From assembly GCA_028015205.1 (NCBI GenBank), contig CM051516.1:30828230-30892229 (forward strand): a DNA stretch of 64,000 nucleotides, given 5' to 3'. The notes under the pieces were generated by a model, which saw only the letters and a list, made by a program, of their open reading frames with translations, had not been told where the DNA came from and did not search any database. The position numbers and the translations under genes are program-made. Origin of the DNA: Mytilisepta virgata (lineage: Eukaryota > Mollusca > Bivalvia > Mytilida > Mytilidae). Shown one piece after another: positions 36,097 to 48,749 of the stretch; the stretch's first letter is position 1, and each line of letters begins with the position of its first letter.

Positions 36097-37489
36097 TGAA
36101 ACCAAAATATATTATAGAGTAAAAAAAAGAAAAAAAATCACTCAGAAAATTTTTTTAACTAATATTAAATGATTTAAAAACTAATCGGTGTTATTTTCTA
36201 GTACATAAAACATTCCTCTATATAAGTTTCGACAAGAGGAAACTTTAAATCAAGATTTAGTCCCGTCCCTTCTTGAAAGTATTGTGTAAAATTAATATAT
36301 AATATATCAAATGTGTACCATATAAAAATGGTCAAAAAGATAAATTATTAATTTAAAATAAATTAAAATGTTACTTATCTGACACATTTGAAATCTCTGC
36401 ATTGAAATTTGGGACCACCTTATACACATCTCTTTATTCAAATGCTGCATTAATTATTTTAAAATGTAGCGTTATATAAATCTGAAACCCCGCTGATTTT
36501 GTCAGCAAAACGGTTTACCTGTATACATGCACATGTATCTGTGTACATTAAAGGTTGGAACAATAAACATCCGGACAGTCAAGGTACAATATACATGTCA
36601 AAACGTTAATTAGTTATAATTACCTGAAACACACAACATGTTACGGAGAACAAATATCTTTACCTGTAAATTTACTTCAGATAAAAATCACACAAATTTT
36701 AACAAAAACAATAATTCGTTTTTCTTGTGGGTTAATAAAAATGAAAAGAGACTTGAACCATAGTTCTTACATGTATGTACTTTTGCAGTTTTGTATAAAT
36801 TGGTCACCAATTTAATATTATTAATTATTGTCATAATTTCATATATTGAAATTATAATCGATGTGAAATGTTACTACATATTTTAAAAAAATATTGATAA
36901 AAGTTTCGTAAAAGCGAAGAAGAGGAGTACGTGCATTAATCAATACAGAGTTATCGGACATGAAAATGATTACCATTTATGAGTTCTACCGTAGAACCAT
37001 TTATGACAGTTCTACCCTAGAACCGTTCTGGACGGTTCTACCCTAAACCCATTTATGAAGGTTCTAGAACCGTCCTATAGACAGAATAGTTGATAGGTTA
37101 GAACTGATCTCAACTGTAGGTGAAAGTTAGACGTTGAGCGAAAGGTTAAGGAAAAAGTTGTATCATAAAAGATATCTGCAATATTAGCAAAGATATAATG
37201 GTCACTTTGCGGAAGTTGAAATTGGAAATCACAGAGTTTGCAAATAGAATATGCATAGTACTTTAAATTAATTTTACAAATGGGTAGGAATTTTTAAAAT
37301 TTCTGATGAAGCAATTTTCTGATAATTTTGTTGCTAAAGTTAACAAATTAACATGCAAAAGGTAGCAAGAAAATAATTCGCCTTGGCCATTGAGAAATTG
37401 TAAAATTTGTCCTAATTGTACTCTAAATACAAACGTTTTAATTGAGGGATCCAAAGAATACTAGCACATCCAGTATTTTCAATTCACGA
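36097..37489. other. AT-rich, no recognised gene
   Basis: No gene supported. A short motif 'ggttctaccctagaaccgt' recurs with inverted copies at about 36985-37070, giving potential small hairpins. Confidence 0.45.
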
Positions 37490-38035
37490 ATACTGAAAAA
37501 CTGGTATTGTTCCATAAAAAAATACTACTGGTACTATCTAGTATTGTATGATTTACAATACCGGAAATAAAAGTACTGTACTGCATACAATACTAGAAGT
37601 ACCACTATTGTATAGTGCAATACTGGTAAAATTTTTGTATAAGAATACTAGAATCTCTAGTATTGTCAAGTACAGAATACTAGTAGTACTGGTATTGTTC
37701 AATCAAAATACTGGTTCTATCAGTATTGTACACAATACTAGTAGATACTTTCACGCATGCCCTTGAATATCGGATAAGCTGAGAAACGTTAGTCCGATAT
37801 ACCACTGACGCCTGACGCCTTTTTTGGGACTTGCTTGGGCAGTGGGACGTCAGACTTGAGGCGGCGGTGTTTAGACTCGAAATCGTTACATATCAAATTT
37901 TATGTTAACAATACTGGTAAATCCGATATTCCGTAACAAGCAATATTGGAACAATATTGATACAATACTCCTACAAGAATACTTTTCAGTATTGTTAATA
38001 CTGGTAGTACTAGTATCGCGGTTATATTGTATACT
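37490..38035. repeat. Palindromic AT-rich repeat block (AATACTAGTATT words)
   Basis: Dense, imperfect alternation of 'aatactggta', 'tactagtatt' and 'cagtattg', which are mutually complementary. A 150-bp Penelope-derived fragment (about 37755-37906) is embedded in it. Confidence 0.75.
37750..37910 (-). mobile_element. Penelope-like fragment with internal 75-bp deletion
   Basis: Nearly identical to 39733-39955, minus about 75 bp. The missing block is bounded by CAG in the longer copy. On the minus strand it ends in the 'SQLIRYSRAC' motif of the Penelope-like C-terminus. Confidence 0.65.
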
Positions 38036-38100
38036 TTATCTCAAGGAACGCATTTGTTATGCAAAGGTTTAAAATACAAAAGAAGATATACTTCCATCAT

Positions 38101-38135
38101 TATACCCCCGCTTTGTAAAGCGGAGGTATATAGTG
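38101..38135 (+). repeat. Isolated 5' hairpin of the 'TATACCCCCGC' element family
   Basis: TATACCCCCGC and GCGGAGGTATA face each other across a short loop, as at 43231. The rest of that element does not follow, so this looks like a truncated end. Confidence 0.6.
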
Positions 38136-38849
38136 ATAGGAATTGGTAGACACAACATATGTTACATTATACATAAAGGCTGAAAAAGCCTAATATTTAA
38201 AGTTTTTTTTAAAATAAGACATGACTTTGAAGAGAGGCCACTTATAAATGTAAGAAAGACTTCAACATAAGTTATTAGTTTAAAAGGTATAGCTTGCTTC
38301 AATAGTTTCAGAAAAGATTTTTTAATATTCTTTTTGAGCCTAAGTTTTAGTAACAGTAACCGTGCTACATTTAATCTATGGTCCAGATCACCGGACATAA
38401 TTTTGAAAAGGGACCACCTCAAGACCACTTTGCCAAATTTTATCTCAATTATTACAGTACTTTCAGAGGAGATATGTTATGCTCAGTTTTTCAATGAGAT
38501 CAGAGAATCAAAAGTTTGAATGTGCTTAACCTTTTTCTTATCTTATACCAAGTTGTCACTTTGTCTTTCCAAACTTTTTCCCTTTGTAAGTATGGGTGCA
38601 CAGTGTGGGAACGGAACTGTACGGTTATGTTCAGGAGCCTGTCAAGCGGGGCTCCACCATTTGAGATAATTTACAGTAGCCGCACGGGTAAGTATTTCCA
38701 TTTCTATAAGCCTTGTGACTTACTTCAAATGCAAATGAATAAACGTGTATAGATGTATTTAAGAAAAAACATTCGGGGGGTGCAGAAAAGATTTTAAAGG
38801 CACGAAAACGATGCAAATATTAAAATAAAACTCCGACCCAATTTATATT

Positions 38850-39230
38850 TTTCAGTCTGTCTGTCCGTCAGTCCGTCTGTCTGTTTGTCTGTCCCGGTCA
38901 GTCCGTCTGTCTGTCTGTCTGCCCCGGTCAGTCCGTCTGTCTGTCTGTCCCGGTCAGTACGTCTGTATGTCTGTCTGTCCCGGTCAGTCCGTCTGTCTGT
39001 CTGTCCCCGTCAGTCCGTCCCCATCAGTCCGTCTGTCAGTCTGTCTGTCTGTCCCCGTCAGTCCGTCCCCATCAGTCCGTCTGTCCGTTTGTCCCCGTCA
39101 GTCCGTCCCTGTCAGTCCGTCTGTCTGTCCCCGTCAGTCCGTCTGTCTGTCTGTCTGTTCCCGTCAGTCCGGCTGTCTGTCTGTCTCCGTCAGTCCGTCT
39201 GTCTGTCTGTCCGTCCTTCTGTCCGAAATA
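38850..39230. repeat. (GTCTGTCC)n-like microsatellite, ~380 bp
   Basis: Irregular GTCTGTCTGTCC / CCCGTCAGTCC repeats. It leads directly into sequence related to 4920-5150. Two overlapping ORFs (38885-39301, 38967-39263) are serine/valine/cysteine-rich translations of the repeat and are not genes. Confidence 0.9.
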
Positions 39231-39420
39231 ACGTCCGCAACTCCTTCTATATTACTTGCATGATTACTTGCATGATTCTCATGACACTTTATGGAGTGTA
39301 AGATCACTATGTGCATATTGCAAGGAATTTCTGTTTGGGGCGAGGGTTTTAGTCATTTTCAGGACAGTTCTATTTTTGCCATTATCAGTAGTGCTAAATC
39401 TTAAGAAACAATCACTTGTC
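39230..39420 (+). repeat. Dispersed repeat related to 4920-5150
   Basis: Shares 'cgcaactcct', 'attacttgcatgattct', 'tttctgtttggg' and 'tttcaggacagttct' with the segment near 5000. Confidence 0.6.
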
Positions 39421-39539
39421 GGTAAACAACTTTCGTCTGTATTAATATTATCACTTAGAGAATTTCTGTAATTTTATTTGAGTGCAGTTTCATAGATTTT
39501 GCCGGAGTGTTCTTAAAGAAGAATCATTTAACTCTTTTA

Positions 39540-39955
39540 TTCGTGAAATGTTACGACAGTGGAAACAGGTCCAACATCATTTTAGATATTGGAACAGTGT
39601 AACGGTCAATTAATTCGTGATGACGACCGTAAAATTTCCTAAGTAATGTCATCAACTTATCCCTGATAAAATCCTGGCCAAGAAGCCTTTACGATAGCAG
39701 CAATCCTCTTTGTCGAAAGTTAGGGTAACTCGCGCATGCCCTTGAATATCGGATAAGCTGAGAAACTTTAGTCCAATATACCACTGACGCCTGACGCCTT
39801 TTTTGGGACTTACTTGGGCAGTGGGACGTCAGAGAGCACTTCATATAGAAAAAAAAACAATCCAAAGATACTAATACAGAAAACATGGAAATTGCCGACC
39901 CAGACTTGAGGCGGCGGTGTTTAGACTCGAAATCGTTACATATCAAATTTTATGT
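39540..39955 (-). mobile_element. Penelope-like element C-terminal fragment (antisense)
   Basis: Minus-strand translation gives 'VSQLIRYSRACASYPNF', then 'RQRGLLLS', a stop, 'LLRKFYGRHHELIDRY' and a final 'MMLDLFPLS' before TAA. This is the same C-terminal end as in the Penelope-like element at 6212-7745 ('KFYGRHHDLVDRYE'). The left half is related to 13030-13255 and the right half to 37750-37910. No GIY-YIG domain follows. Confidence 0.7.
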
Positions 39956-40710
39956 AGACAAATCACATATCAATCGATTTCTTATTAATTTTTCTCTACG
40001 AATATGTACATTTTATTTACCAACAATCTCCCTGTACCACAAACGAAAGCTTTATTCCCTTCAACCCACCATTTCATCATTTCACTTTCACTTTGAACAA
40101 GATATTTGCGATCTCGCGTTATTTCGTTACGGAACTTGGAATCATGGGAGCTAATCTATGCATGTGGGTTGGCACGCGTCTATCTCATTCACATACGACT
40201 GAAAACATGGAAGCCGAGCCAAAACTTGTATTGAGTGAGAAGAAATACACGATCAACAAAACCAGAACAACTGGAAATAATACAGAATGTTTTGGATAAA
40301 AAAGATTCATAGAAATCCTTCCTACTGGATTTGGAAAAAGCCTGACATAAATAATACCCCAACTGGTATAAACAAGGTAAGGTTATTAAAATTAAAAAAA
40401 AAAATCTTCACCGCCCATTCGTCTTATGGCTAGTTCCACAGCTACTGCTGAGCTCTTGCTTTTTTTCAACATCGATGGTTCGTGTTTTATATATATTTTA
40501 AAGAGGTGGGAAAACTTTTGGCCTGTTAAGTACTGATAAATGTGATATTAATACTGAACATCAATTTTGGAGCTAGCTAGGACCCTTTTATCGAATTAGC
40601 CTTTCATCTATATAATACACTGTAATTACATCTCATGTATAATTCAAAATTTTATTTGTTTTATTTTGATGTTGAATTGCAACTTTTTAGACGTTTATCG
40701 TTTATTTATT
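39956..40710. other. No supported gene
   Basis: Short ORFs (39885-40154, 40093-40299) show no family resemblance. Nothing else recognised. Confidence 0.4.
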
Positions 40711-40713
40711 TTT

Positions 40714-41962
40714 AGCTCACCTGGCTATGCCAGGGTGAGCTTTTGTCATCACTTTGCGTCCGTCGTCCGCCGTCCGTCCGTCCGTCCGTCGTAAACTTTT
40801 CATTCAAAAATCTTCTCCTCTGAAACCGCTGGGCTGATTGGTTTGAAACTTAATAGGAATGATCTATGACATGTCCTCTACAAACGATCCTCAATTAATT
40901 TTGATCTGACATAAAACATGGCTGTCGTAGCTAAAAATAGAATATAGGGGTGCATGTGTTGTTTTTGGCTTATAACTTAAAAACCGTTACAGATATAAAA
41001 AATCTGACTAAGGGGTAAAATTAATGAGCATGACAAGATCTACCTATCCTGAAATTTTGAAGGAAATTCCAAAACCCATTTAGGAGTTATTGCCCTTTTT
41101 TCGTAAAATTTTCAAAATTTTAACATTTTTCATCATTTATTTCCAAAACTATTTGAGATAGAAGTAAAATGTAAATTTGAAAAATGTTTGCCATGTTGAG
41201 ATCTACCTACCCTGAAATTTTAAAGGAAATCCAAAACCCGTTTAGGAGTTGTTGCCTTTTTTTTGGTCAAATTTTCAAAATTTTTTCATTCAAAAATCTC
41301 CTCTGAAACCGCTTGGCCGATTGGTTTGAAACTTGATAGGAATGATCTATGACATGTCCTCTACAAACCGTCCTCAATTTATTTTGATCTGACATAAAAC
41401 ATGACTGTCGTAGCTAAAAATAGAATATAGGGGTGCATGTGTTGTTTTTGGCTTATAACTTAAAAACCGTTAAAGATATCAAAAATCTGACTAGGTTAAA
41501 TTGATCCGCATGACAAGATCTACCTACCCTGAAATTTTGAAGGAATTCCAAAACCCATTTAGGAGTTATTGCCCTTTTTTCGTCAAATTTTCAAAATTTA
41601 ACATTTTTCGTCATTTATCTCCAAAACTATTTGAGATAGAAGTGAAATGTAAATTGAAAAATGTTTGCCATGTTGAGATCTAACTACCCTGAAATTTTGA
41701 AAGGAATCCCAAATTCTATTTAGGAGTTATTGGTTTTTGTAATTTGAGGTCGGGTTCTGTTACATTTATTTAAGGTTCACCCTTATTCCTGGTCAATTTT
41801 ATCAACTTCCTTTCGGTAGGTGCAGTTACACAAGGACAACTTCAACAAATTTTCCCTGAACAGTTGAACCAATTGCAACAAACTTGGTCAAATAGTTGAT
41901 TAATTGTCCAATGAAAACCAGACTCCAGGTGAGCGATACAGGCTCTGGTGAGCCTCTTGTTT
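40714..41962 (+). mobile_element. Helentron-like non-autonomous element with ~486-bp internal duplication
   Basis: The 5' end has a hairpin AGCTCACCTGGC/GCCAGGGTGAGCT, then the CCGTCCGTCGTC leader. A body unit starting 'aaatcttctcctctgaaacc' (about 40806) is repeated at about 41290. The 3' end has CCAGGTGAGC (41925-41934), the inverted match of GCTCACCTGG (40715-40724), then a hairpin AGGCTC/GAGCCT (41940-41955) and 'cttgttt'. No coding capacity. Class assigned from end structure. Confidence 0.65.
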
Positions 41963-43230
41963 AGTTTGCAGTGTATCGGTTAATTTATTTTCGGTCCAAC
42001 ATCTAGTAAGTTCGAACGTTGGTTACTAGACATCACACTAAATTCCCTAAACCGACACCTACCCCGACTTCTACACCGAGACCGACTTATAGAATTATTT
42101 AGTTAGGGGTCATCTCAAAATACAAGATATGTAAATTTCAGTGGCTCTTTTGAGGGCAATGCGGCTCTTTGTTAAAATGTTAAGAATTTAAATGCATATT
42201 TAGTTTGTTTTTAAAATTTGTTGAAAAGTGAAACATATCGGAGATTTTTTTTTTTATTATTTTATATTGATTTATTGATTGATTGATTTTATGTTGGAGG
42301 AAACCGCGGGGAGCGAGGTACTTCTAAGTATTTTCCGTATAAATGCTCGTACATTTTTTGGGGAACGAAAGTTCGGTGAATATTCAGGGTCTTTTTAGAG
42401 GGGGCATTTTTCCAACAGTTTTTTTAGGCTGTCTAGAATTTTTGCTATTTTTTGGGAATGAAATTTATTTTCTCTAGCAAGCCTACGGACCGAACATCCA
42501 GGTTTTGGACTTATTCTAATCCTTACGTGAGATAATATTTTTCGAAAATCCATCCGATATTTTTGGCAGTGATCCTGTTTTTTTCAATTTGAGCTCCATT
42601 GCTGAAGAAGACATTAATTCTGGAATTATTCACGGGCATTGTAAGAAGACGTACGCTACAAATTCTTTCCTAGCTATTTAAATTTTAATAAAACAAATCT
42701 GCAAAGATATAGTTGTAATCAGTGGATTGTAGCTGAAAAAAGGAAATTCAGACTTGAACCCAGGATGCCTTCGTGCAATTTATTTTTTTATTATCTTGCT
42801 TTCAGATAGATTTTTAAATTGTCATCAAAATAACCATCAACTTTATTGTCATATCCATAAGAATAATTACAAACTTGCGATAAAAAAAACAAATAGCAGC
42901 ACAGTACAATAATATATACATGTAAACTGAAATACAAGAGTTTTCTGTCTCATCAAAATATAATAATAGATGGTTTCTTCCTTATATGAACGAGGAAGGA
43001 ATTTTTTAAATTCCAGAACTTAGTTTGAAAATTTGTATATTTATCAAAGATTGATTGATTGATTGATTTTATTGATTGTTGCTGTTTTGTGCCCAATCAG
43101 CACCGACTTGCTATAGGCTATAGACGTCAAATGAACATGCAAACACCCGCTTTGTACTAGACAGACAGGCTGGTCTTGAGTATGCTGGCTCACATGATAA
43201 CAGTCCCAAAGAAGATATGTAAAGCTTTTT
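41963..43230. other. Unrecognised non-coding, with GATT microsatellites
   Basis: Holds two short (GATT)n tracts (about 42265-42290 and 43050-43070). The first is followed by 'ggaggaaaccg', which resembles the reverse of a SINE tail such as that at 54560-54640, so a SINE relic is possible. No gene seen. Confidence 0.4.
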
Positions 43231-44335
43231 TATACCCCCGCGACAAAATGTCGGGGGGCATATTAATTTACCCCTGTCCGTCCGTCCGTTTGTCCGTCCG
43301 TCCGGATTAGGATACATAGTTTGTCCGGCTATCTCCTCCTTTAGTTTTGGAGATACAAGTTTAATATTATGTAGGGTGTTCATATACATAATGAAGGTGT
43401 GCATGGGAACAGGATTTTGATTTTTTTCAAATATTCTGAAAATGACAGATAGTTGGACTTCGTCATTATTTGGTATTATCTGTATAAAGAGATCATGGTT
43501 TGTCCGGCAATCTCCTCCTACAGTTTTGGAGATATAGCTTTAATATTTTGTAGGATGTTCATATACATAATGAAGGTGTGCATGGCCAAAGGATTTTGAT
43601 TTTTTTCAAATATTCTGAAAATAACAGGTAGTTGGACTTCGTCATTTTTTGGTATTATCTGTATAAAGAGATCATGGTTTGTCCGGCTATCTCCTCCTAC
43701 AGTTTTAGAGATACAGCTTTAATATTTTGTAGGATGTTCATATACATAATGAAAGTGTGCATGGCCAAAGGATTTTGATTTTTTTTCAAATATTCTGAAA
43801 ATAACAGGTAGTTGGACTTCGTCATTTTTTGGTATTATCTGTATAAAGAGATCATGGTTTGTCGGCTATCTCCTCCTACAGTTTTAGAGATACAGCTTTA
43901 ATATTTTGTAGGATGTTCATATACATAATGAAGGTGTGCAGGGCCAAAGGATTTTGATTTCTTTTAAATATTCTGAAACTGATAGGTAGTTGGACTTAGT
44001 CATTTTTTGGTACTAGCTGCATAAGGAGATCATGGTTTGTCCGGCTATATCCTTCTACAGTTTTGGAGGTACAACTTTAATATTTTGTAGGATGTTCATA
44101 CACATAATGAAGGTGTGCATGGCAACAGGATTTTGATTATTTCCAAATATTCTGAAAATGACAGGTAGTTGGACTTAGTCATTTTTTTGGTAGTAGCTGC
44201 ATAAAGAGATCATGGTATGTCGGGCTATCTCCTCCTACAGTTTTGGAGATAAAGCTTTAATATTCTGTAGGATGTTCTTATACATAATGGAGGTGTGTCT
44301 GGCGGGGGCATCATTTGTGTCTTACAGACAGCGTA
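43231..44335 (+). mobile_element. Helentron-like non-autonomous element, six ~179-bp units
   Basis: 5' end TATACCCCCGC with an opposed GGGGGG-CATA (43231-43261), then a CCGTCCGTTTGTCC leader. Six units carry 'ttgtccggctatctcctcct' at about 43320, 43499, 43678, 43857, 44037 and 44216. The 3' end is GCGGGGGCAT (44302-44311) and a hairpin TGTCT-tac-AGACA (44318-44330). It has the same layout as the other families but unrelated sequence. Confidence 0.7.
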
Positions 44336-45242
44336 ACATTTTCAAGTTGTATGCCAACATCACTGTTTGTCAAATCTAAAAAATGTGGAGCTATACTCAT
44401 GCATATGGCAGGGCAGAAAAAAAGGGAGGCATTGTCCATATCTAGTGTTGAGATTATCTTTCCTGCAAGCCGACCAGAAAAATATAAATGGTTTGATATT
44501 CCTGGAAATTTACGGATTTGATGCCTCCCTTAAGTAATAATCTAAATTTTCCCTAGACTTAAAACAGATTATCTATAAGGATTTGATTTGTATGTGGCCG
44601 GGGGTTGGGGGGGGGGGGGGGTGTGTACAGGATCAATTTTTTTATATATATATTTTTGATCCTGCCTATTTCTTTCGTAGAAATTATGGTCCTGGATTAT
44701 TTTTCGGCCGCTATTGTGGCCTAAATTTTTATTTCCATTTAAACCAAAAAATTTCCAAAATCCTGGTCCTGACATTTTATTTCAAATTTTATCCTACCCT
44801 CCTACCCACCCTAATAATAATCAAATGATTGCTCCCTAACCAGTTAAGGTATGGCTCCGACATTGATGTAAGTCTTCATCCTTAACCCTAGTTCTTAGCG
44901 TTTTTATTCAAATTTGTGGAATGTTCCCTCTTCAGCGAGGATTAACTTAATGTGGTGTCTATATCTTTGACCTTGAAAATTGATAGGAATATTTTCAAAC
45001 TATTAAAATACTAAAACAACCTCTTTATTGGTCGTTTTTGCTTTAGTCATATAAATTGTTTATGTTTAGGAAAAACAAATTCGTACTTAAATGTCAAAAA
45101 TAGACTCAATCTAAAAGTTACCTGTAAGTAAAGGTATTTTGAGTTGACCCCTGGTGCGTATTTGTGTATCGGTATAGTAATGTCTATTACTTTAGACGTG
45201 TACTAAATGTATATATACGTTTCTATTCTTCCAACTGTAAAG
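44336..45242. other. No supported gene; short poly-G and AT runs
   Basis: No helicase motif I (GKS/T) exon could be found upstream of the RecQ-like remnant in this interval. Confidence 0.4.
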
Positions 45243-46720
45243 GAAGGAAAATATTCTGTGCTATTTGCATCACCAGAATCAGTAATGACAAAATACTGGA
45301 GGGATGCTGTGAAAAATTTCAAAGACAATGTTTGCCTAGTAGGCTATGATGAAGCCCACTGCATATGGGAATGGTATTTTTTAATAAAATATATAAAGAA
45401 GCACGATTTTCAAAGTTAATGCATCTAATAAAATGTTGTTAATAATTTCTCGATGATACATGTTTGTATATTAGAATATATACTATTATATGGTCTTCAG
45501 TGTGTTTCATGCATATAGATTGAATTTATAACGAATTAAAATAATGTTGTACTTTGAGATGAATAACAGCAATAAAAGCACTGTTCTTTTGGTATTTTTT
45601 GTTGTGTATGTACTAATTACATATCCTTTCTGTTCTGTTATAGTTATTTATTAAAAATCAATTGCAGGAGGTTAGACTATCAGGAACTATAGCAACTGCA
45701 ATAAAAAGAGACATAGAGAGGGTGTTGGGGCTTGTAGCAGAAACTACTCTTATTTCAACAATTCCTGACAGTCATTCCTAACTTTTTATTTTTTAAACAT
45801 AAATGTATTATCAATTGAAATTAAACTTGATACTTTTACATCATTACTTTAAAATAATATTCATTTAAGAAATTTTATGGAAATAAATTCTTAACAATAG
45901 ACCAGTTTTATAGAATATGTTTAATTTAGTGATTCCATAACATTCTTATAAGTTCAACAGAAACAGATGAACATTTGCCATGGATACAATTTCAAAATAA
46001 TATACCAATTAAAACAAAAAATATCAGGATTTGACATATATGTATTAATTTATGATATTCCTATGGATAGAATATGTGGGTTTATAAAAGTTTGTTTTAG
46101 ATAATACATGAATATATCTTTAATTAATTTTATATCATTTCAGACCTATATATATTCCTAAGTTTTGAGAAAATGTTTGAAAAATATGAAGAAGAACTTT
46201 CTTGGGTTTTGAAGACCATCAAAGACAAACAGGAAAAAACTGCAAAAATTTTAATTTACCTAAATTCAATTACAATGTGCGAGACAATGTACATCTGGCT
46301 TCATTCAGAATCAAAGAAAGACGCCTATTTTGAATCAATGAAAATTGACAATAGAATGGTTGAAATGTACCCTGCACACACTGAAACCCCCCAAAAAAAA
46401 TAATGGATCAGTTTGCCTCCAAGGACAGTGTTATATTAATTGCCACGATCGCATGTGGCATGAATATTAATATCCCAGATGTAAGTGTTGTTGCATTATG
46501 CGGACTACCACCATCCTTATTACAGTTGTGGCAGGAAATCGGAAGGTGTAGGAGGTGTAGGAGAGATGGACAGCATGGCCTAGCTCTATGTTATGCATTT
46601 GCCAGAAGTTCGTCTATGTCATCTGACAAATGCAGAAAGTAAAAAAACTTCCATTGTAAATGCAATGGTAGGGAATAATTGCGTAGTATAGTAAATACAG
46701 AAACACGCCAGCGTGTGCAT
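45243..46720 (+). pseudogene. RecQ-like DNA helicase, broken and N-terminally truncated
   Basis: Three exon-like segments. Exon A, 45243-45373: 'YSVLFASPESV' and motif II 'GYDEAHCIWEW', donor G|GTATTT. Exon B, 45644-45770: 'LSGTIATAIKRDIERVLGL', the counterpart of the 'LTATAT' motif III region. Exon C, from 46144: 'LYIFLSFEKM', then motif V 'IATIACGMNINIPD' and motif VI 'LWQEIGR...RDG'. B and C join in phase; A and B do not, and the stretch that normally follows DEAHC is missing. An A8 run at 46393-46400 breaks the frame. A 9-bp duplication doubles 'CRR' in motif VI. The C-terminal frame shifts after about 46610. No Walker A exon was found. The family unwinds DNA 3' to 5' with ATP; this copy should be inactive. 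Confidence 0.75.
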
Positions 46721-47180
46721 TATTGAAACCATTTCATCTTAGATGGAAAGAAACACACAATGAAAGCTTCAGAAAAAAACACGAATTGTAAATCTCATTT
46801 TCAGGAGATATATCATTTCTCCTCCTGGGGCTTGTTTAGAAATGCACTCTAAACTACTCTCTATAAACCTGTCTATGGCAACATGAATTATTAAGTCTCC
46901 CAAACGAAGTGAGAGATAAATAGATTTTGATTGGCGATTTTTATCGAACATTTTTTTTCCTCCTCTCCAATTTTGTTCGTTCGAGTTCTCAATAACCGCC
47001 AGTGTTATGGATCTGAGGTTTTCAATGATGAAAGATCAGTGTTTCTAAATTTGCCTTATACTATTAATTTTTTGATGGGGATCACTGAGACGTATAATGA
47101 GCAGTTCAAAGGGGCTAGAGGTTTACTATATGAACCTATGGGGAAATTTGTTTTCATCGAAAAACTCTACAAGAGTGACC
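46721..47180. other. No supported gene
   Basis: Short open frames only. No splice or family evidence. Confidence 0.35.
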
Positions 47181-48520
47181 AATAACCATCTCATATCATA
47201 TATTTGATTATACTCTTTGACAACACCTATTAAATGACATATACTCCGTTCCTCTAGGGAGTCACCCCCCCCCCCCCCAAAGTCGATAATTTTGAAAAAT
47301 TTCATATGCAATTAAAATAAATAGCTTTAAATCATATATTTTATTATTCTCCGTAACATGACGCATTAAATGATATATACCTCATTCTTTCAGTAGAGTG
47401 ATCCAAACCCCTATAATTTATCAATAATGTCCAATAATCTCATAAACCGTTAAAATCCCCACCCCAAAACCATGTATTTTCTTATTCCCCATGGTAAAAC
47501 GCACCAAATGACACACACCTTGCTTCCCTAGGGGGTTATCACCACTTCCATCAAATCAATAATGTTCAATTATCTCAAAAACCGTTAAAATCCCCACGCC
47601 AAAACCATATATTTCCTTATTCCCCATCGTAAGACGCACCAAGTGACACACACCTCGTTTCCACTGTGGTTTATCAACTCTCCCATTAAATCAATAATGT
47701 TCAATTAGCTCATAAATTTTCGACTGTCAAGCGCGATGTCATAATGAAGAAACGGCATAATGGCGGCGCTGAGAGCGATGCGTATAAACACCGTGGTTCC
47801 CCTTTAAATGATACATACCTCATTACTCAATGGGCGTCATTCTTGCCCGCTTAAACCAATTATCTTGAATTATATAAAATTAAAAATCTGTAAGAAACCC
47901 GACACCTAAACCGTCTATTTTCTTATTCCCCATGACAAAACGCATGAACTGATATATACTTCATTTATATATACCGGTCCATAACGGTTCATCCCCACCG
48001 GCCCCCTGGAATCATTAGTCTTTAATTATCTCGTAAAGCATTGATATCCCTGCCCCTAAATCATATATTTTCATTTTCCCTACGAAAGGACAAACAGATT
48101 GATAAAAACCTTACACCCTCACCAAAAAGGGGATGGGGAAGGGGGGGTGGTCATCCTCGCCCCTCGAATCAATAATTTTTAATTATTTCAAAATCCGTAA
48201 AAAGTTTAACAAGTAGCAATGAAATATCTTATATGACGTTTTTAAATAACCCTATATACATGTACTAAACATTTACACATAATATAAAGGAATTCTGTGA
48301 CATGTGCTTGGCCAACATTTTCAGAATCTGTTTGATGCTTACAGCGAATTGATATTAATACGCAATGTTCAAATCTCATAAACCATTTAACTATATACCC
48401 CGTAACCACATATATTTCTAATTGCCTATAAGTAGACGCAATAAACAATTTTACACATTGCCGGCCGGGGAATGGGGGTATTCCCTCGTAAAAAATAAAA
48501 AAAGACACTGAGATTCTTGG
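47180..48520. repeat. Minisatellite array, ~135 bp units, diverged
   Basis: Units share 'cataaaccgttaaaatcccc', 'ccaaaaccatgtattttctt', 'attccccatggtaaaacgca' and 'caaatgacacacacc'. Best copies are around 47440 and 47575; more diverged ones follow to about 48500. A C14-type run lies at about 47265. Confidence 0.75.
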
Positions 48521-48539
48521 CCCTTAATTATAAACATTT

Positions 48540-48709
48540 TTATTCTTTGTGAAAAGCCCAGATATCCTCAGAGTTCATGTCCCACCCCTTTAAACACTGG
48601 ATCATCAGTGTTTCTGAATAGCTTCGAAACTGCTGGCCGGGATAATCGTTAGGGAAAATGGTAGTATTTACCTTCCAGGTACTAGGTTGCTCAATTGTGT
48701 ACATGTACC
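48540..48709 (-). CDS. Possible terminal exon, minus strand, unknown protein
   Basis: On the minus strand an acceptor-like 'cctgtgtag' ends at 48710. An open frame follows with 'YTIEQPSTWKVNTTIF' and 'GWDMNSEDIWAFHKE', then a stop at 48540-48542 that overlaps AATAAA (48544-48539). Codon content looks protein-like, but no family is recognised and no upstream exon was found. Weak call. Confidence 0.2.
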
Positions 48710-48749
48710 CTACACAGGTCAAAATATGAGAACATTGTAGATTGAACAA

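Noticed and set aside
38885..39301. 138-codon ORF rich in Ser, Val and Cys
   Set aside because: Direct translation of a GTCTGTCC-type microsatellite. Two frames are open at once, as expected for a repeat.
37750..39955. 75-bp difference between two Penelope fragments as a spliced intron
   Set aside because: The missing block has no GT start; CAG at both edges fits a microhomology deletion better than splicing.
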